A stretch of 64,000 nucleotides of DNA from Undibacterium pigrum (GCF_003201815.1 NZ_QJKB01000001.1:1364001-1428000); one strand, 5' to 3'. Positions 26,932 through 36,854 are shown, numbered from the stretch's first letter. Translations and numbers: made by a program. The notes: a model not told the origin generated them from the letters alone.

Positions 26932-28506
26932 TCAGGATTTGGTCAGCACTCCCTGGCAGACTGTTTTTTGCGGATCAGCCGCAGGCAGTTTGCCGCAAAT
27001 ACCATCGAGTTGCGTGCGTGCTTTTTGATAGGCGACTTGATGCTTTCCTTCCTTGTTCCATTCGGTCAGCTTCTTACCCATTTTTTCCAGATAGGCACGG
27101 TTGCGCTCATAAAAAGCATTGTCAATTTTTGCCGCTTCGCCAAAGACATTTTGCACAGCTTTTTCTATACGTGCATCATCATTCGGTGCCAGTTCAACCA
27201 GGCTGCTGACATAGTTGGAACCCCATTGCAAACGGGTCGCCGGACCTTTGGCAGCGTTATAAGCCTGTTCATACCAGTTTGCTGCAGCCACTTTATCGCC
27301 ACGTTTTTTGGCATTGGAACCCAGGGTGGACATAAAGTAGTAAGGCGAATGTGAACGCTTGAGTTCAGCCTTGAGCAAGGCATCAGAATCATCCAGCAAG
27401 CCAGCACCACCCAGTGCATAGGCAGCGGCATTGACGACGGACTGGCGCTCATATGCATCGCTGGTAGCCTGCTCTATCAGCCCCACACGTTTTTGCACTT
27501 CTTTTTGCAAAGCCGCTTCAGGTTTGGCATTATCCAGACTAGCCAGCGAAACCTGGGCAATGATTGCACCCAGCCTGTCGGTTTTCGAAATGCTTGCGTC
27601 GTCAGCCAGTTTGACCAGGGCAGTATTCCAGGCATTAACCAGTTTAGTGCGCGGCTCTGATTTGCTGGTGGTCAAGAATTCTGTTATTTCTTTTGCGCCA
27701 TTCGACAGCAAGTCCATATTGTCCCTTGCCGTTTTTGGATCAGCGATGGCTTTCAAGACTTTCTCTGTCGCCTGAGCCTTGTCTATCGCTGGCACGGTCT
27801 GACTTGGTTTGGCAGTAGCTGCAGCATAAATACCGCGCAAATACAGGCGAGTGGCATGCAAACCAGCCGGGCCAAGTTCTGACAATTTCAGCAAGGTCGG
27901 AACCAGCTCTTTGCCTGCAACCAGTTTTTGCTCGGGGTCATCCCATGAATAGTCGGCCAGCAAGCTCCAGTCTTCATCTTTGAGATTCTTATTGCCCGCC
28001 AGCGCCAGCTTCATGGTGTCCTGGACAGACAAGGTAGTATTCAAGGCCTGGGTCAGCACTTGCAGATAACGTTCAGAATCGACTTCGCCTGGCAGACGGG
28101 TAATCTCTGTGCCATCCGGCTTGAACAATATCATGGTGGGGTAACCGCGCACCTTGAACTGTGACGCAAATTTTTGTGCGCCTGGTGTATCGCCATCCAG
28201 ATAGACAGGGATGAAGTGACGTGATTTATCGATGAACTCCTGACGATTGAAAATTGTCGCCTTCACTTGATTACAAGGCGGACACCAGATTGCGCCCCAA
28301 TACAGGAACAAAGGCTTGTTACTGGCCTTGGCCTGGGCAAAAGCCGCATCTACATTATTGTCTTTGCGCCAGTCTATGCCGGCTTGAGCTGCGTGGGCAG
28401 ACGCGCTGGCCGCTTTGCTGTCAGCCGCATAAGCTGGCAGTACTGTCATGCCTGTAGCCACACTTGTAGCCAATAAAGCCACCATCAGGGAGGAAATTGT
28501 CTTCAT
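26932..28506 (-). CDS. exported thioredoxin-fold protein with long helical C-terminal region
   Basis: This 524-residue protein has a signal peptide (cleavage after PAYA, about residue 27) and a thioredoxin domain (about 45-160). Its active site is GAIWCPPCNQVKATIF, and RGYPTMILFKPDGTEI contains the cis-Pro. The remaining 360 residues are helical and contain Ala-rich, TPR-like segments (AANWYEQAYNAAKGPATRL). This resembles DsbD-gamma/thiol-reductase-type periplasmic proteins fused to a repeat domain. The combination suggests a periplasmic thiol oxidoreductase with a protein-interaction scaffold; partner unknown. Confidence 0.87.
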   Translation of the reverse strand: MKTISSLMVALLATSVATGMTVLPAYAADSKAASASAHAAQAGIDWRKDNNVDAAFAQAKASNKPLFLYWGAIWCPPCNQVKATIFNRQEFIDKSRHFIPVYLDGDTPGAQKFASQFKVRGYPTMILFKPDGTEITRLPGEVDSERYLQVLTQALNTTLSVQDTMKLALAGNKNLKDEDWSLLADYSWDDPEQKLVAGKELVPTLLKLSELGPAGLHATRLYLRGIYAAATAKPSQTVPAIDKAQATEKVLKAIADPKTARDNMDLLSNGAKEITEFLTTSKSEPRTKLVNAWNTALVKLADDASISKTDRLGAIIAQVSLASLDNAKPEAALQKEVQKRVGLIEQATSDAYERQSVVNAAAYALGGAGLLDDSDALLKAELKRSHSPYYFMSTLGSNAKKRGDKVAAANWYEQAYNAAKGPATRLQWGSNYVSSLVELAPNDDARIEKAVQNVFGEAAKIDNAFYERNRAYLEKMGKKLTEWNKEGKHQVAYQKARTQLDGICGKLPAADPQKTVCQGVLTKS

Positions 28507-28750
28507 GAATTTGGACCTGGATAAATATATCAGGCGCTCAGTGTAACAAAATTAATGCAGCTATTGTGTACTCAACATGCCCCGCAATCAGACTAATTTG
28601 GAGCATGCATATTTGATTTTTCACTCACAGACGCAAGCCTTTCCTTATACCTTTCCTTATGCTTTTTTTATCTAAGCAAGTAAAAATATCATCGTTCACA
28701 ATCCAGTCATTATTCCGCATCATGAATAATCTGAAACTGGAAAGTAAAAA

Positions 28751-29803
28751 ATGAGCAAAATCGCGCATGTGAAACAATTAATCAAAACCCGCCAACGTCA
28801 ACGCCGCGCCACCTTTACCGCAGCCTTGCTGATTGCAGGCGTGAGCCTGTTCGCCTCATATACGCCAGCGCAGGCAGCTACCGGCATACTGAATGCATCG
28901 TATGATGTAACGCGCGAATTGTTCAAGGACATCAATCCCGCCTTTGTCGCTGACTGGAAAAAGAAAACTGGTGAAAGCATCAGCGTCAACCAGTCCCATG
29001 GCGGCTCCAGCAAACAGGCACGCTCCGTCATTGATGGACTGGAAGCATCCGTCGTCACCATGAACCAGGCCAATGATATCGACATCCTGGCAGACAAGGG
29101 TTTGTTGCCACAAGACTGGGCCAAGCAATTCCCAAACAATGCTGCGCCGTTTTATTCGACCATGGTGTTCCTGACACGCAAGGGCAATCCCAAGCATATC
29201 GCTGGCTGGGATGACCTTGGCAAACCCGGCTTGAAAGTCATCATTCCCAATCCAAAAACATCGGGTAATGGCCGCTATAGCTACCTGGCGGCATGGGGCT
29301 CAGTCATCAAGAATGGCGGTACAGAAGCGCAGGCAAGGCAACTGGTAGAAAACCTGTTCAAGAACGTCCCTGTCCTCGACGGCGGTGGACGTGGTGCGAC
29401 CACCACTTTCAGCCAGCGTGAAATTGGCGATGTACTGGTGACATTTGAAAATGAAGTGCAACTCGTACGCCAGGAATTTGGCGACAACTTTGAAGTTGTC
29501 TATCCAAAAATCTCCATCCTGGCAGAGTCCCCGGTTGCAGTCGTCGACAAAGTCGCAGACAAACTGGGCACCCGCAAAATTTCTACCGCCTACCTGCAAT
29601 TCCTGTACACAGAAGCAGGCCAGGACCTGATCGCCAAACACTATCTGCGCCCACGCTCAGAAATCGCAGCAAAAAAATATGCCGCTTCTTTCAAACCTGT
29701 GAATTTGTTTACTGTCGATGATGTATTCGGTGGCTGGAAACAAGCGCAGAAAAAGCACTTTGATGATGGCGGGGAATTTGACAAGATTTACATCAAGAAG
29801 TAA
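28751..29803 (+). CDS. sbp: sulfate ABC transporter substrate-binding protein
   Basis: This 350-residue periplasmic protein binds sulfate or thiosulfate. A long, basic N region precedes the signal peptide, which ends after PAQA (about residue 42). Family motifs are ILNASYDVTRELFKDINPAF, VNQSHGGSSKQARSVIDGL, IPNPKTSGNGRYSYLAAWG and a C-terminal TVDDVFGGWKQAQKKHF. Length matches Sbp/CysP (about 330). No cysTWA genes follow, so the permease is elsewhere. The gene appears monocistronic. Confidence 0.95.
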   Translation: MSKIAHVKQLIKTRQRQRRATFTAALLIAGVSLFASYTPAQAATGILNASYDVTRELFKDINPAFVADWKKKTGESISVNQSHGGSSKQARSVIDGLEASVVTMNQANDIDILADKGLLPQDWAKQFPNNAAPFYSTMVFLTRKGNPKHIAGWDDLGKPGLKVIIPNPKTSGNGRYSYLAAWGSVIKNGGTEAQARQLVENLFKNVPVLDGGGRGATTTFSQREIGDVLVTFENEVQLVRQEFGDNFEVVYPKISILAESPVAVVDKVADKLGTRKISTAYLQFLYTEAGQDLIAKHYLRPRSEIAAKKYAASFKPVNLFTVDDVFGGWKQAQKKHFDDGGEFDKIYIKK

Positions 29804-29875
29804 GCCGCTAACAAAACCATAGCAAACAACACGACAGAAATCAGCATAAACAAATCATCAAACAACGCATATTGT

Positions 29876-30295
29876 TTATACGCCCAGCATGGGTAAATGT
29901 TTTCTGTCGTGATAAGTCAGTGACAAAAGAATGCAGTGCTTCACTTCATCCACAGGGATTTCATCATCCTGATGAAAAACAATGGCGCGATTACCCTGAA
30001 ACTTCAGCTTATCGCTGTAAAGCTCTTTAAATGTTTCGACCAGCCGGGTCTGGCAATGAAAATACATGGTGTATTGTTCAGGCGCCGAACTCTTCCAATC
30101 CATTCTGACTGTGCTGCCTGTTTTTACGAGATAACTCGGCTGGCCCCACTTCAGTGTTTCTTCCAGCGTGTCAGCCACCTTACATTCTGATGCAGTATCC
30201 AGCACCAATTGGCGCAGGGCCATCAGCTTTTGTCTCATATGGGATGGATAGTTATTGAAGACATCTGCAACCTCGGGATTTTTTAATTTATCCAT
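29876..30295 (-). CDS. DUF1801 (YdhG/YdeI-like) protein
   Basis: This 139-residue cytosolic protein matches DUF1801. Typical motifs are an N-terminal helix (YPSHMRQKLMALRQLVLDTA), EETLKWGQPSYLV and YTMYFHCQTRLVETFKELY. Members have an iron-chaperone-like (YdhG) fold, but function is not established. The ATG at 30295 is preceded by a strong purine-rich ribosome-binding site; a GTG lies one codon upstream. It is isolated between sbp (convergent) and the tRNA-Glu terminator. Confidence 0.88.
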   Translation of the reverse strand: MDKLKNPEVADVFNNYPSHMRQKLMALRQLVLDTASECKVADTLEETLKWGQPSYLVKTGSTVRMDWKSSAPEQYTMYFHCQTRLVETFKELYSDKLKFQGNRAIVFHQDDEIPVDEVKHCILLSLTYHDRKHLPMLGV

Positions 30296-30372
30296 CACTG
30301 CCCCCTTCCTCGCTGAAACACTGCACTGAAAGCTTATTGTAGAAATAAGCTGAAGAGAAAAGCATAACGCAA

Positions 30373-30409
30373 AAACAAAAAAAGCCTTGATTTCTCAAGG
30401 CTTTTTTTG
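30373..30409 (-). terminator. Rho-independent terminator of the gltX-tRNA unit
   Basis: A stem AAAGCCTTGA / TCAAGGCTTT with a 4-nt loop is followed on the minus strand by a T-rich run. It lies 3' of the last tRNA-Glu. Confidence 0.9.
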
Positions 30410-30430
30410 CTTCTCTTAACGAGAAATTAC

Positions 30431-30506
30431 TGGCGTCCCCAAGGGGATTCGAACCCCTGTACTCACCGTGAAAGGGTGATGTCCTAGGCCTCTAGACGAT
30501 GGGGAC
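30431..30506 (-). tRNA. tRNA-Glu (TTC)
   Basis: A 76-nt tRNA with encoded CCA. The acceptor stem GTCCCCA pairs with TGGGGAC. The anticodon loop CTTTCAC gives TTC. It is the distal copy of a tandem pair downstream of gltX. Confidence 0.97.
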
Positions 30507-30572
30507 ATATTCTGTCCGTATTACTGACCTAAACTACAACAACTTGTTGTCCACAATAAGCATTAAGTTTAT

Positions 30573-30648
30573 TGGCGTCCCCAAGGGGATTCGAACCCCT
30601 GTACTCACCGTGAAAGGGTGATGTCCTAGGCCTCTAGACGATGGGGAC
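30573..30648 (-). tRNA. tRNA-Glu (TTC), second copy
   Basis: It is identical in mature sequence to the copy at 30431-30506, including the CCA end, with a 66-bp spacer between the two. Confidence 0.97.
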
Positions 30649-30680
30649 AACAAGTATGTTTTCTGCTCTGCCACATTTTT

Positions 30681-30756
<76 letters not shown>

Positions 30757-30820
30757 GACGCTGCAGAACAGAAACAAGATTATAGGGGATACATCGTCAG
30801 ATGTAAAGCCCCCAGACTTT

Positions 30821-32215
30821 CTAGCCTGCAATTACACTCAGGCGCTGCGTAACCACTTCGCGGCCAAACAGCTCGATAACGGCATCGATGGATGGTGTTT
30901 GCAATTGACCTGTCAGCAGCAAGCGCAAAGGCATGGCCAGTTGTGGCATCTTCAATGAGAAGTCGGCCAGGGTTTGTTTCATGGCGGCAGACAGGGCTGC
31001 CTTATTCCATTCCACGGTTTTGCACAGTTCGGCGTATTGACGCAAGGCTGGCAAGATCGCTTCTGTCACATGCTGGGTCATCAACGCCGGGTCTGCCGCT
31101 GGCTGACGATAGAACAGCATGGCGGCCTGCCCCAGCTCTACCGTGGTATTGGTGCGCTCTTTCAACAGTGCGATCACGGCTTCCAGTGCGGGAGCATTGT
31201 CAAACTGCGCGCCATCATCCAGCATTTGCTGCTTGATCAAACCTGCCAGGCGCACATTGTCTGCGGCCTTGATGTAGTGGTTATTAATCCAGGCCAGTTT
31301 TTCAGGATTGAACTGGGCAGCAGAAGCAGATAAATGGCTTAAATCAAACCAGCTGCACATTTGCTCCATGGAGAATATCTCATCGTCACCGTGGCTCCAA
31401 CCCAGGCGCGCCAGGTAGTTGAGCATGGTTTCCGGCAGATAGCCTTGCAGCGGATAGTCCATCACACTGGCAGCACCATCGCGCTTGGACAGTTTTTGGC
31501 CATCAGGGCCCAAGATCATAGGCAAATGACCATAATGCGGCAGGGTTGCGCCGAGCGCATTCAGGATATTGATCTGGCGCGGTGTGTTATTGACATGGTC
31601 ATCGCCACGGATAACATGGGTGATTTGCATATCCCAGTCATCGACTGCGACACAGAAGTTGTAGGTTGGCGTGCCATCAGGGCGGGCGATGACCAGGTCA
31701 TCAAGCTCACGGTTGCCTATGGTGATTTGTCCTTTGACGACATCCAGCCAGCTGACTTCGCCATCCAGCGGGTTCTTAAAACGTATGACTGGTTTGCGGT
31801 CTGCCGGAATCGCTGGCAAGGCCTTGCCAGCCTCCGGACGCCATGTGCCGTCATAGCGCGGTTTTTCACCTGCAGCACGCTGACGCTCACGCATAGCCTC
31901 AACTTCTTCCGGCGAAGAATAGCAGTGATAGGCAGTGCCTTTTGCCAGCATGTCGGCCAGCACTTCGCTGTAGCGCTCCATGCGTTTCATTTGATAGTAA
32001 GGGCCTTCGTCATGATGCAGGCCCAGCCAGTTCATGCCATCGAGAATAGCTTGCACCGCTTCTGGTGTAGAGCGTTCAAGATCGGTATCTTCTATGCGCA
32101 GCACGAAAGTGCCACCAAAATGACGGGCAAATGCCCAGCTGAACAAGGCAGTGCGGGCACCACCAACATGGAGATAGCCGGTAGGGCTGGGGGCGAAACG
32201 GGTACGTACAGTCAT
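30821..32215 (-). CDS. gltX: glutamyl-tRNA synthetase
   Basis: This 464-residue class I aminoacyl-tRNA synthetase charges tRNA-Glu. It begins [20 protein letters not shown] with the HIGH-like motif (HVGG), has the class I core with [11 protein letters not shown], and the KLSKRDG motif near residue 240. The C-terminal helical anticodon-binding domain is present. Length matches bacterial GltX (about 465-470). It is followed on the same strand by tRNA-Ala and two tRNA-Glu genes, so the enzyme and its substrate tRNA may be cotranscribed. Confidence 0.98.
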   Translation of the reverse strand: MTVRTRFAPSPTGYLHVGGARTALFSWAFARHFGGTFVLRIEDTDLERSTPEAVQAILDGMNWLGLHHDEGPYYQMKRMERYSEVLADMLAKGTAYHCYSSPEEVEAMRERQRAAGEKPRYDGTWRPEAGKALPAIPADRKPVIRFKNPLDGEVSWLDVVKGQITIGNRELDDLVIARPDGTPTYNFCVAVDDWDMQITHVIRGDDHVNNTPRQINILNALGATLPHYGHLPMILGPDGQKLSKRDGAASVMDYPLQGYLPETMLNYLARLGWSHGDDEIFSMEQMCSWFDLSHLSASAAQFNPEKLAWINNHYIKAADNVRLAGLIKQQMLDDGAQFDNAPALEAVIALLKERTNTTVELGQAAMLFYRQPAADPALMTQHVTEAILPALRQYAELCKTVEWNKAALSAAMKQTLADFSLKMPQLAMPLRLLLTGQLQTPSIDAVIELFGREVVTQRLSVIAG

Positions 32216-32407
32216 GAGATCACTAGCCTGCGCCCTGCTGTCGATGAAGCTGACCTACAAGAGCGCGATAATGGTTAAAACCAGCATTTTACCGTTTTAA
32301 CCTCCCGGACGGATAGTTTAGTGATACCTGGCAGTTCACTGAACTCCAGACCACTATCTGCGTGATAGTATGGCGACGCCAGCAGACCACCCGATAAACG
32401 ATCAGAC

Positions 32408-33310
32408 ATGCAAGTCCAGCCTCCCCTGTCCCTGCCTTTACCAGTACGCGACGGCATCGCGCCCAGCTATATCTGGATACCCGAAGGTCATTGGGACAAT
32501 GTATTCAGTTTTTTGCAAGATCACTTCCCCGATGTGAGTGCAAGTACCTGGCTAGCACGCCTGGATAAACATGAGGTCGTTGATCAACACGGCAAAGTCC
32601 TGCTTGCAGATAGCGCGGTCAAGCGCGGCATGTGTATTTACTACTACCGTGAAATCGAGAATGAAACACCTATCCCGTTTCATGAAGAAATCCTGTTCCA
32701 GGATGAGCATTTGCTGGTTGTAGATAAACCGCACTTTTTGCCCGTCATTCCATCCGGGCGATTTTTGCAGGAAACCTTGCTAGTCAGACTGAAGAAGAAT
32801 ACTGGCTTGATGGACCTGACCCCCATACACAGGCTGGACAGGGAAACTGCAGGCGTCATGCTGTTTTCACACAATCCATCCACCCGCGGGCAGTATCAAT
32901 CCATGTTCCAGCGCAAAAGCATGGCAAAGACCTATCACGCCGTTGCAAGGCATTTGCCTGAATTGGTTTTCCCGCTACGTCATTGCAGCCGCATGGAAGA
33001 AGCCGAAAAGTTCTTTGTCATGCGAGAAGTCGCGGGCATGGCAAATTCAGAAACCCTGGTTGATATCAAGGAAAGACGTGGTGAATATAGTCTTTACCAA
33101 TTGCAGCCTGTGACCGGTAGAAAACATCAATTGCGCCTGCATATGAGCAGCCTTGGTGCACCTATCGTCAATGACGCCTTTTATCCAGTCGCCCTGCCCT
33201 GCAAGGCAGATGATTTTTCTGCACCGTTGCAGTTACTGGCCAAGTCCATCTGTTTTGATGATCCGATTACTGGCGCGAAACGTTATTTTGAGAGTAAAAA
33301 ATCATTATAA
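32408..33310 (+). CDS. RluA-family pseudouridine synthase
   Basis: This 300-residue enzyme isomerises uridine to pseudouridine in RNA. The catalytic motif is PIHRLDRETAGVMLFS with the essential Asp, near residues 139-154. The KTYHAVARHL strand and GRKHQLRLHMSSLG C-terminal motif are typical. ILFQDEHLLVVDKPHFLPV is the usual start of the catalytic domain. The N-terminal 90 residues resemble an S4-type region. It is closer to the tRNA/rRNA RluA-like group than to RluC/D; the target base is not assigned. Confidence 0.93.
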   Translation: MQVQPPLSLPLPVRDGIAPSYIWIPEGHWDNVFSFLQDHFPDVSASTWLARLDKHEVVDQHGKVLLADSAVKRGMCIYYYREIENETPIPFHEEILFQDEHLLVVDKPHFLPVIPSGRFLQETLLVRLKKNTGLMDLTPIHRLDRETAGVMLFSHNPSTRGQYQSMFQRKSMAKTYHAVARHLPELVFPLRHCSRMEEAEKFFVMREVAGMANSETLVDIKERRGEYSLYQLQPVTGRKHQLRLHMSSLGAPIVNDAFYPVALPCKADDFSAPLQLLAKSICFDDPITGAKRYFESKKSL

Positions 33311-33383
33311 ATGCTTGCTGCGCTGGGTACGTAAAGTCAAACGGCTTGACAAGCTAGTCTCAAAACAGTACTATTGCGGTCTT

Positions 33384-33460
33384 CGGAGTGTAGCGCAGCC
33401 CGGTAGCGCACCTGCTTTGGGAGCAGGGGGTCCAAGGTTCGAATCCTTGTACTCCGACCA
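33384..33460 (+). tRNA. tRNA-Pro (TGG)
   Basis: A 77-nt tRNA with encoded CCA. Acceptor CGGAGTG pairs with TACTCCG. The anticodon loop TTTGGGA gives TGG. A 10-bp hairpin with T-rich tail follows at 33467-33495. Confidence 0.97.
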
Positions 33461-33466
33461 GATTCC

Positions 33467-33495
33467 AGGGATCGTCAAAGACGATCCCTTTTATT
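33467..33495 (+). terminator. Terminator-like hairpin after the first tRNA-Pro
   Basis: A perfect stem AGGGATCGTC / GACGATCCCT with a 3-nt loop is followed by TTTATTTC. It lies between the two tRNA-Pro genes, so they may be separately terminated. Confidence 0.7.
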
Positions 33496-33561
33496 TCGGC
33501 AGATTCAGATCTTGTCTTTCAAGCTGCATCGACTGAAATAATAAATGACAGACCAGTTTTT

Positions 33562-33638
33562 CGGAGTGTAGCGCAGCCCGGTAGCGCACCTGCTTTGGGA
33601 GCAGGGGGTCCAAGGTTCGAATCCTTGTACTCCGACCA
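33562..33638 (+). tRNA. tRNA-Pro (TGG), second copy
   Basis: It is identical in mature sequence to the copy at 33384-33460, including the CCA end. Confidence 0.97.
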
Positions 33639-33641
33639 GTT

Positions 33642-33680
33642 AAAAAGGATCGTTGAATATTCAACGATCCTTTTTTCTTT
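33642..33680 (+). terminator. Rho-independent terminator after the second tRNA-Pro
   Basis: A stem AAAGGATCGTTGA / TCAACGATCCTTT is followed by a T tract, 4 nt after the tRNA. Confidence 0.92.
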
Positions 33681-33716
33681 TCTGTTTTACATTTTCCTGC
33701 TTCACATTTAAATGAT

Positions 33717-34823
33717 TTATTTGAATCGCGCAAACACCCGCAAATCATCACCCACCTGGCTGATTTCGTGAAATTGCAAAACCCTGGCCTGATCCACATG
33801 CGTCAATTCAGGTAAATTAAATAAACCAGCCCCACTCCCCAGAAGCTTGGGGGCCAAGTACAGCAATAATTCATTAACGCAGCCTTGACTGATCAAGGTG
33901 CCATTCAGGGTCGCCCCTGCTTCGACATGTAATTCATTGATTTGCCTGCGCCCCAGTTCTTGCATCAGGACGGGCAAATCCACTTGCTGATTTGTACCCG
34001 GCAAGCAAATCACTTCTGCCCCCACCTGCTCCAGTTGCACCTGTTTTTCAGCATCTGGCACAGCGCAGACGATCAAGGCACCGCCTTGCAACACCCTGGC
34101 TTGTGGTGAGATGCGCAGGTGCGAATCGACAATGATTTTTTTTGGCTGACGTGGCGTGTCCACACCCCGCACATTCAGCATGGGATCATCTGCCAGCACG
34201 GTACCTATGCCAGTCAAAATCGCATCAGCACGCGCGCGCCATTGATGACCATCCTGTCTTGCTGCTGGCCCGGTAATCCACTGGCTTTGGCCATTACTCA
34301 AAGCAGTGATGCCATCAAGGCTGCCAGCAACTTTCATCCTGACCCAGGGCTTGCCTGTTTCCATGCGCTGGAAAAAACCTATGTTCAATTCCCGCGCCTG
34401 CAAGGCCAGATCAGGAAAAGTACCGCATTCAACTTCAACGCCAGCTTCCCGCAAGATACTTAAACCTCGCCCTGCCACTTGTGGATTGGCATCCTGCATG
34501 GCAGCGACCACGCGTGCTATACCGGCATCACGCAAACCGTTGGCACAAGGAGGTGTGCGGCCAAAATGGCTGCACGGTTCCAGCGTGACATAGGCAGTGG
34601 CGCCACGCACATCGTGGCCTTTAGCAGCGGCATCGTGCAAGGCCTGCACTTCTGCATGAGCCTGCCCTACCGGCTGCGTCCAGCCCTGCCCCAGCACCTG
34701 CCCATCGCGCACTATCACGCAACCCACTTTGGGGTTGGGGGAAGTTTCTATGGTGGCGCGCCTGGCCAGCTCCAGTGCTTGCTGCATGTAAGCATAATCA
34801 GCCTGCCTATCCATACTATCCAT
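33717..34823 (-). CDS. ribD: bifunctional riboflavin biosynthesis deaminase/reductase RibD
   Basis: This enzyme of about 368 residues catalyses deamination of the pyrimidine precursor and then reduction of the ribose side chain in riboflavin synthesis. The N-terminal deaminase shows AHAEVQAL and EPCSHFGRTPPC (zinc ligands). The C-terminal reductase (about 145-365) contains VRMKVAGSLDGITAL, TGIGTVLADDPMLNVR and the EAGATLNG motif. The ATG at 34823 lies 14 nt after the apbC stop, with GAGG upstream. Other rib genes are not adjacent. Confidence 0.96.
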   Translation of the reverse strand: MDSMDRQADYAYMQQALELARRATIETSPNPKVGCVIVRDGQVLGQGWTQPVGQAHAEVQALHDAAAKGHDVRGATAYVTLEPCSHFGRTPPCANGLRDAGIARVVAAMQDANPQVAGRGLSILREAGVEVECGTFPDLALQARELNIGFFQRMETGKPWVRMKVAGSLDGITALSNGQSQWITGPAARQDGHQWRARADAILTGIGTVLADDPMLNVRGVDTPRQPKKIIVDSHLRISPQARVLQGGALIVCAVPDAEKQVQLEQVGAEVICLPGTNQQVDLPVLMQELGRRQINELHVEAGATLNGTLISQGCVNELLLYLAPKLLGSGAGLFNLPELTHVDQARVLQFHEISQVGDDLRVFARFK

Positions 34824-34836
34824 ACTCGCTTGCACC

Positions 34837-35925
34837 TCAGGTATTTTGTATGGTGATAGTCGGGAACTTGCTGGTCATGTCCTTGGCTTTTTCAGCGACC
34901 TTGATAGCGACTTTGCGGGCGATGTCTTTATACAGAGCGGCAATTTTCCCATCAGGTTCGGCAACCACGGTAGGCGTACCGGAATCAGCTTGCTGGCGTA
35001 TGCTCATCGTCAAAGGCAGGCCGCCGAGGAAATCGACGCCAAAGTCAGCGCACATCTTCTGCCCGCCACCCTCGCCAAAAATATGCTCGGCATGACCGCA
35101 GTTGGAACAGATATGGATACTCATGTTCTCGACGATACCCAAGATAGGGATGCCGACTTTTTCAAACATTTTGAGACCCTTGCGCGCATCCAGTAGAGCA
35201 ATATCTTGCGGTGTCGTCACGATGACAGCACCAGTCACTGGTACTTTTTGCGACAGGGTCAGCTGTACATCGCCAGTGCCTGGCGGCATATCGACGATCA
35301 GGTAATCCAGATCACGCCAGTTGGTTTGCCCCAGCAATTGCTGCATGGCCTGGGTCACGAGTGGGCCGCGCCAGACCATGGGTTCATCAGGGTCTATCAT
35401 GAAACCGATGGAAGAGACTTGCAGGCCATGGTTTTCCAGTGGCTCCATGGTTTTGCCATCGACTGTCTCAGGGCGACCAGAGATACCCATGATCATGGGT
35501 TGCGAAGGACCATAAATGTCGGCATCCAGGATACCAACAGCGGCACCTTCAGCAGCCAGGGCCAGTGCCAGATTGGCAGCGGTAGTCGATTTGCCGACCC
35601 CGCCCTTGCCTGAGGCCACAGCAATAATATTCTTCACATTCGGCATGAGCTTGATGCCAGGCTGCACAGCATGGGCAATGATTTTTGAACTCACATTGAC
35701 TGCGACTTTACCTGCGCCAGGCAAGGCAGTAATGGCTGCCACAACGGCAGCGCGTATCAGCTCAAACTGGCTTTTGGCCGGGTAACCCAGCTCCACGTCC
35801 AGGCTGACATCTGCGCCTTCTACCTTGATATTTTTTACTGATTTAGTCGTTATCAGGTCTTTATTGGTGTTTGGGTCTGTCACTTTTGCCAATGCGGCTT
35901 TAATGTCGTCAACTGTAATACTCAT
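34837..35925 (-). CDS. apbC: iron-sulfur cluster carrier protein ApbC (Mrp)
   Basis: This 362-residue P-loop ATPase carries Fe-S clusters to apoproteins. A DUF59-type N-terminal domain (about 1-85) precedes the deviant Walker A GKGGVGKSTTAANLALAL. Downstream are the motif YLIVDMPPGTGDVQLTL and the conserved Cys pair in HICSNCGHAEHIFG, the cluster-binding site. Start: ATG at 35925, preceded by GGAG at 6-nt spacing; an upstream ATG at 35937 would add four residues. It is followed by ribD on the same strand. Confidence 0.96.
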   Translation of the reverse strand: MSITVDDIKAALAKVTDPNTNKDLITTKSVKNIKVEGADVSLDVELGYPAKSQFELIRAAVVAAITALPGAGKVAVNVSSKIIAHAVQPGIKLMPNVKNIIAVASGKGGVGKSTTAANLALALAAEGAAVGILDADIYGPSQPMIMGISGRPETVDGKTMEPLENHGLQVSSIGFMIDPDEPMVWRGPLVTQAMQQLLGQTNWRDLDYLIVDMPPGTGDVQLTLSQKVPVTGAVIVTTPQDIALLDARKGLKMFEKVGIPILGIVENMSIHICSNCGHAEHIFGEGGGQKMCADFGVDFLGGLPLTMSIRQQADSGTPTVVAEPDGKIAALYKDIARKVAIKVAEKAKDMTSKFPTITIQNT

Positions 35926-36106
35926 GCAATTCTCCATAGATATCCTGCAAGTCTAGCGCAATTTGCTCGTCCGGGCTGCAATACCCATGATGACAGGCTT
36001 GTTGTATGGGTGCATCTTGTGAAGACACAAACTCCTTTGCCAAAATAAAGTTCAAGCATAATAGTCCTGCGCACATTTGTTTTTATAAGAAAATCTGGAG
36101 AAATTG

Positions 36107-36793
36107 ATGCAAATACTAGCAAAACTGCTGCCCCGCAAATTCTGCCTGTCATTGTCTGTTTTGGGATTGCTCAGTTATTCACTGACTGCCCAGGCTGGCT
36201 TGCTGGTGGGGCATCTGACCGACAAGAATGGGCAAGCCATGAGTAACGCAGTCTTATTTGCAACACCACTGGATACGCCCTCACCGGCGAAAAAACCTGG
36301 TGAAACCAGTGTGGTAGCGCAAGAAAATTATGCCTTCAGCCCTTTCCTGACTGTTATACGGAGTGGTACTCAGGTGCGTTTCCCTAACAAGGATAATCAC
36401 GAGCATCACCTGAAATCATTTTCTCCGGCCAAGACTTTTGAATTGCGTGTGAATAGCAAAAAAGAAGAGCCTGCCCCCATCCTGTTTGATAAAGCGGGGG
36501 AAGTTGCCCTGGTTTGCCACTTCCACGACTGGATGCGCGGTTTCATCTATGTGGTTGATACACCGTATTTTTCCAGGACAGATGCGTCAGGCAGTGTTGC
36601 CCTTAACAATCTGCCAGCGGGCAAATACGAAGTGAAAGCCTGGGCACCGAATATGTTTGGCGAACCTTTGGCACAAACAGTGCAAGTGGCGAACGATGGC
36701 CCGACCAATGTCAAATTCCAGTTCAGTTTCGTACCGAAGGCACCACCGGCACCCCGCAATCTGAGCAAGAGTGCGACATTTGGCTATGACTGA
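36107..36793 (+). CDS. exported cupredoxin-like protein
   Basis: This 228-residue protein has a signal peptide ending after TAQA (about residue 30). The plastocyanin-like region contains FSPFLTVIRSGTQVRFPNKD, NHEHHLKSF with a candidate copper His, and VCHFHDWMRGFIYVVD, whose Cys-His-Met spacing fits a type 1 copper site. The N-terminal strand (LLVGHLTDKNGQAMSNAVLF) and the C-terminal segment (NNLPAGKYEVKAWAPNM) look like a carboxypeptidase-regulatory-like domain. It is probably periplasmic. A ribosome-binding site GGAG precedes the ATG. The physiological electron partner is unknown. Confidence 0.85.
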   Translation: MQILAKLLPRKFCLSLSVLGLLSYSLTAQAGLLVGHLTDKNGQAMSNAVLFATPLDTPSPAKKPGETSVVAQENYAFSPFLTVIRSGTQVRFPNKDNHEHHLKSFSPAKTFELRVNSKKEEPAPILFDKAGEVALVCHFHDWMRGFIYVVDTPYFSRTDASGSVALNNLPAGKYEVKAWAPNMFGEPLAQTVQVANDGPTNVKFQFSFVPKAPPAPRNLSKSATFGYD

Positions 36794-36854
36794 CTTATGA
36801 AACTTGCGAGTGCCCAGCATAGCGCAGGGCACTCATTTCCATCTTAATCTCAGC

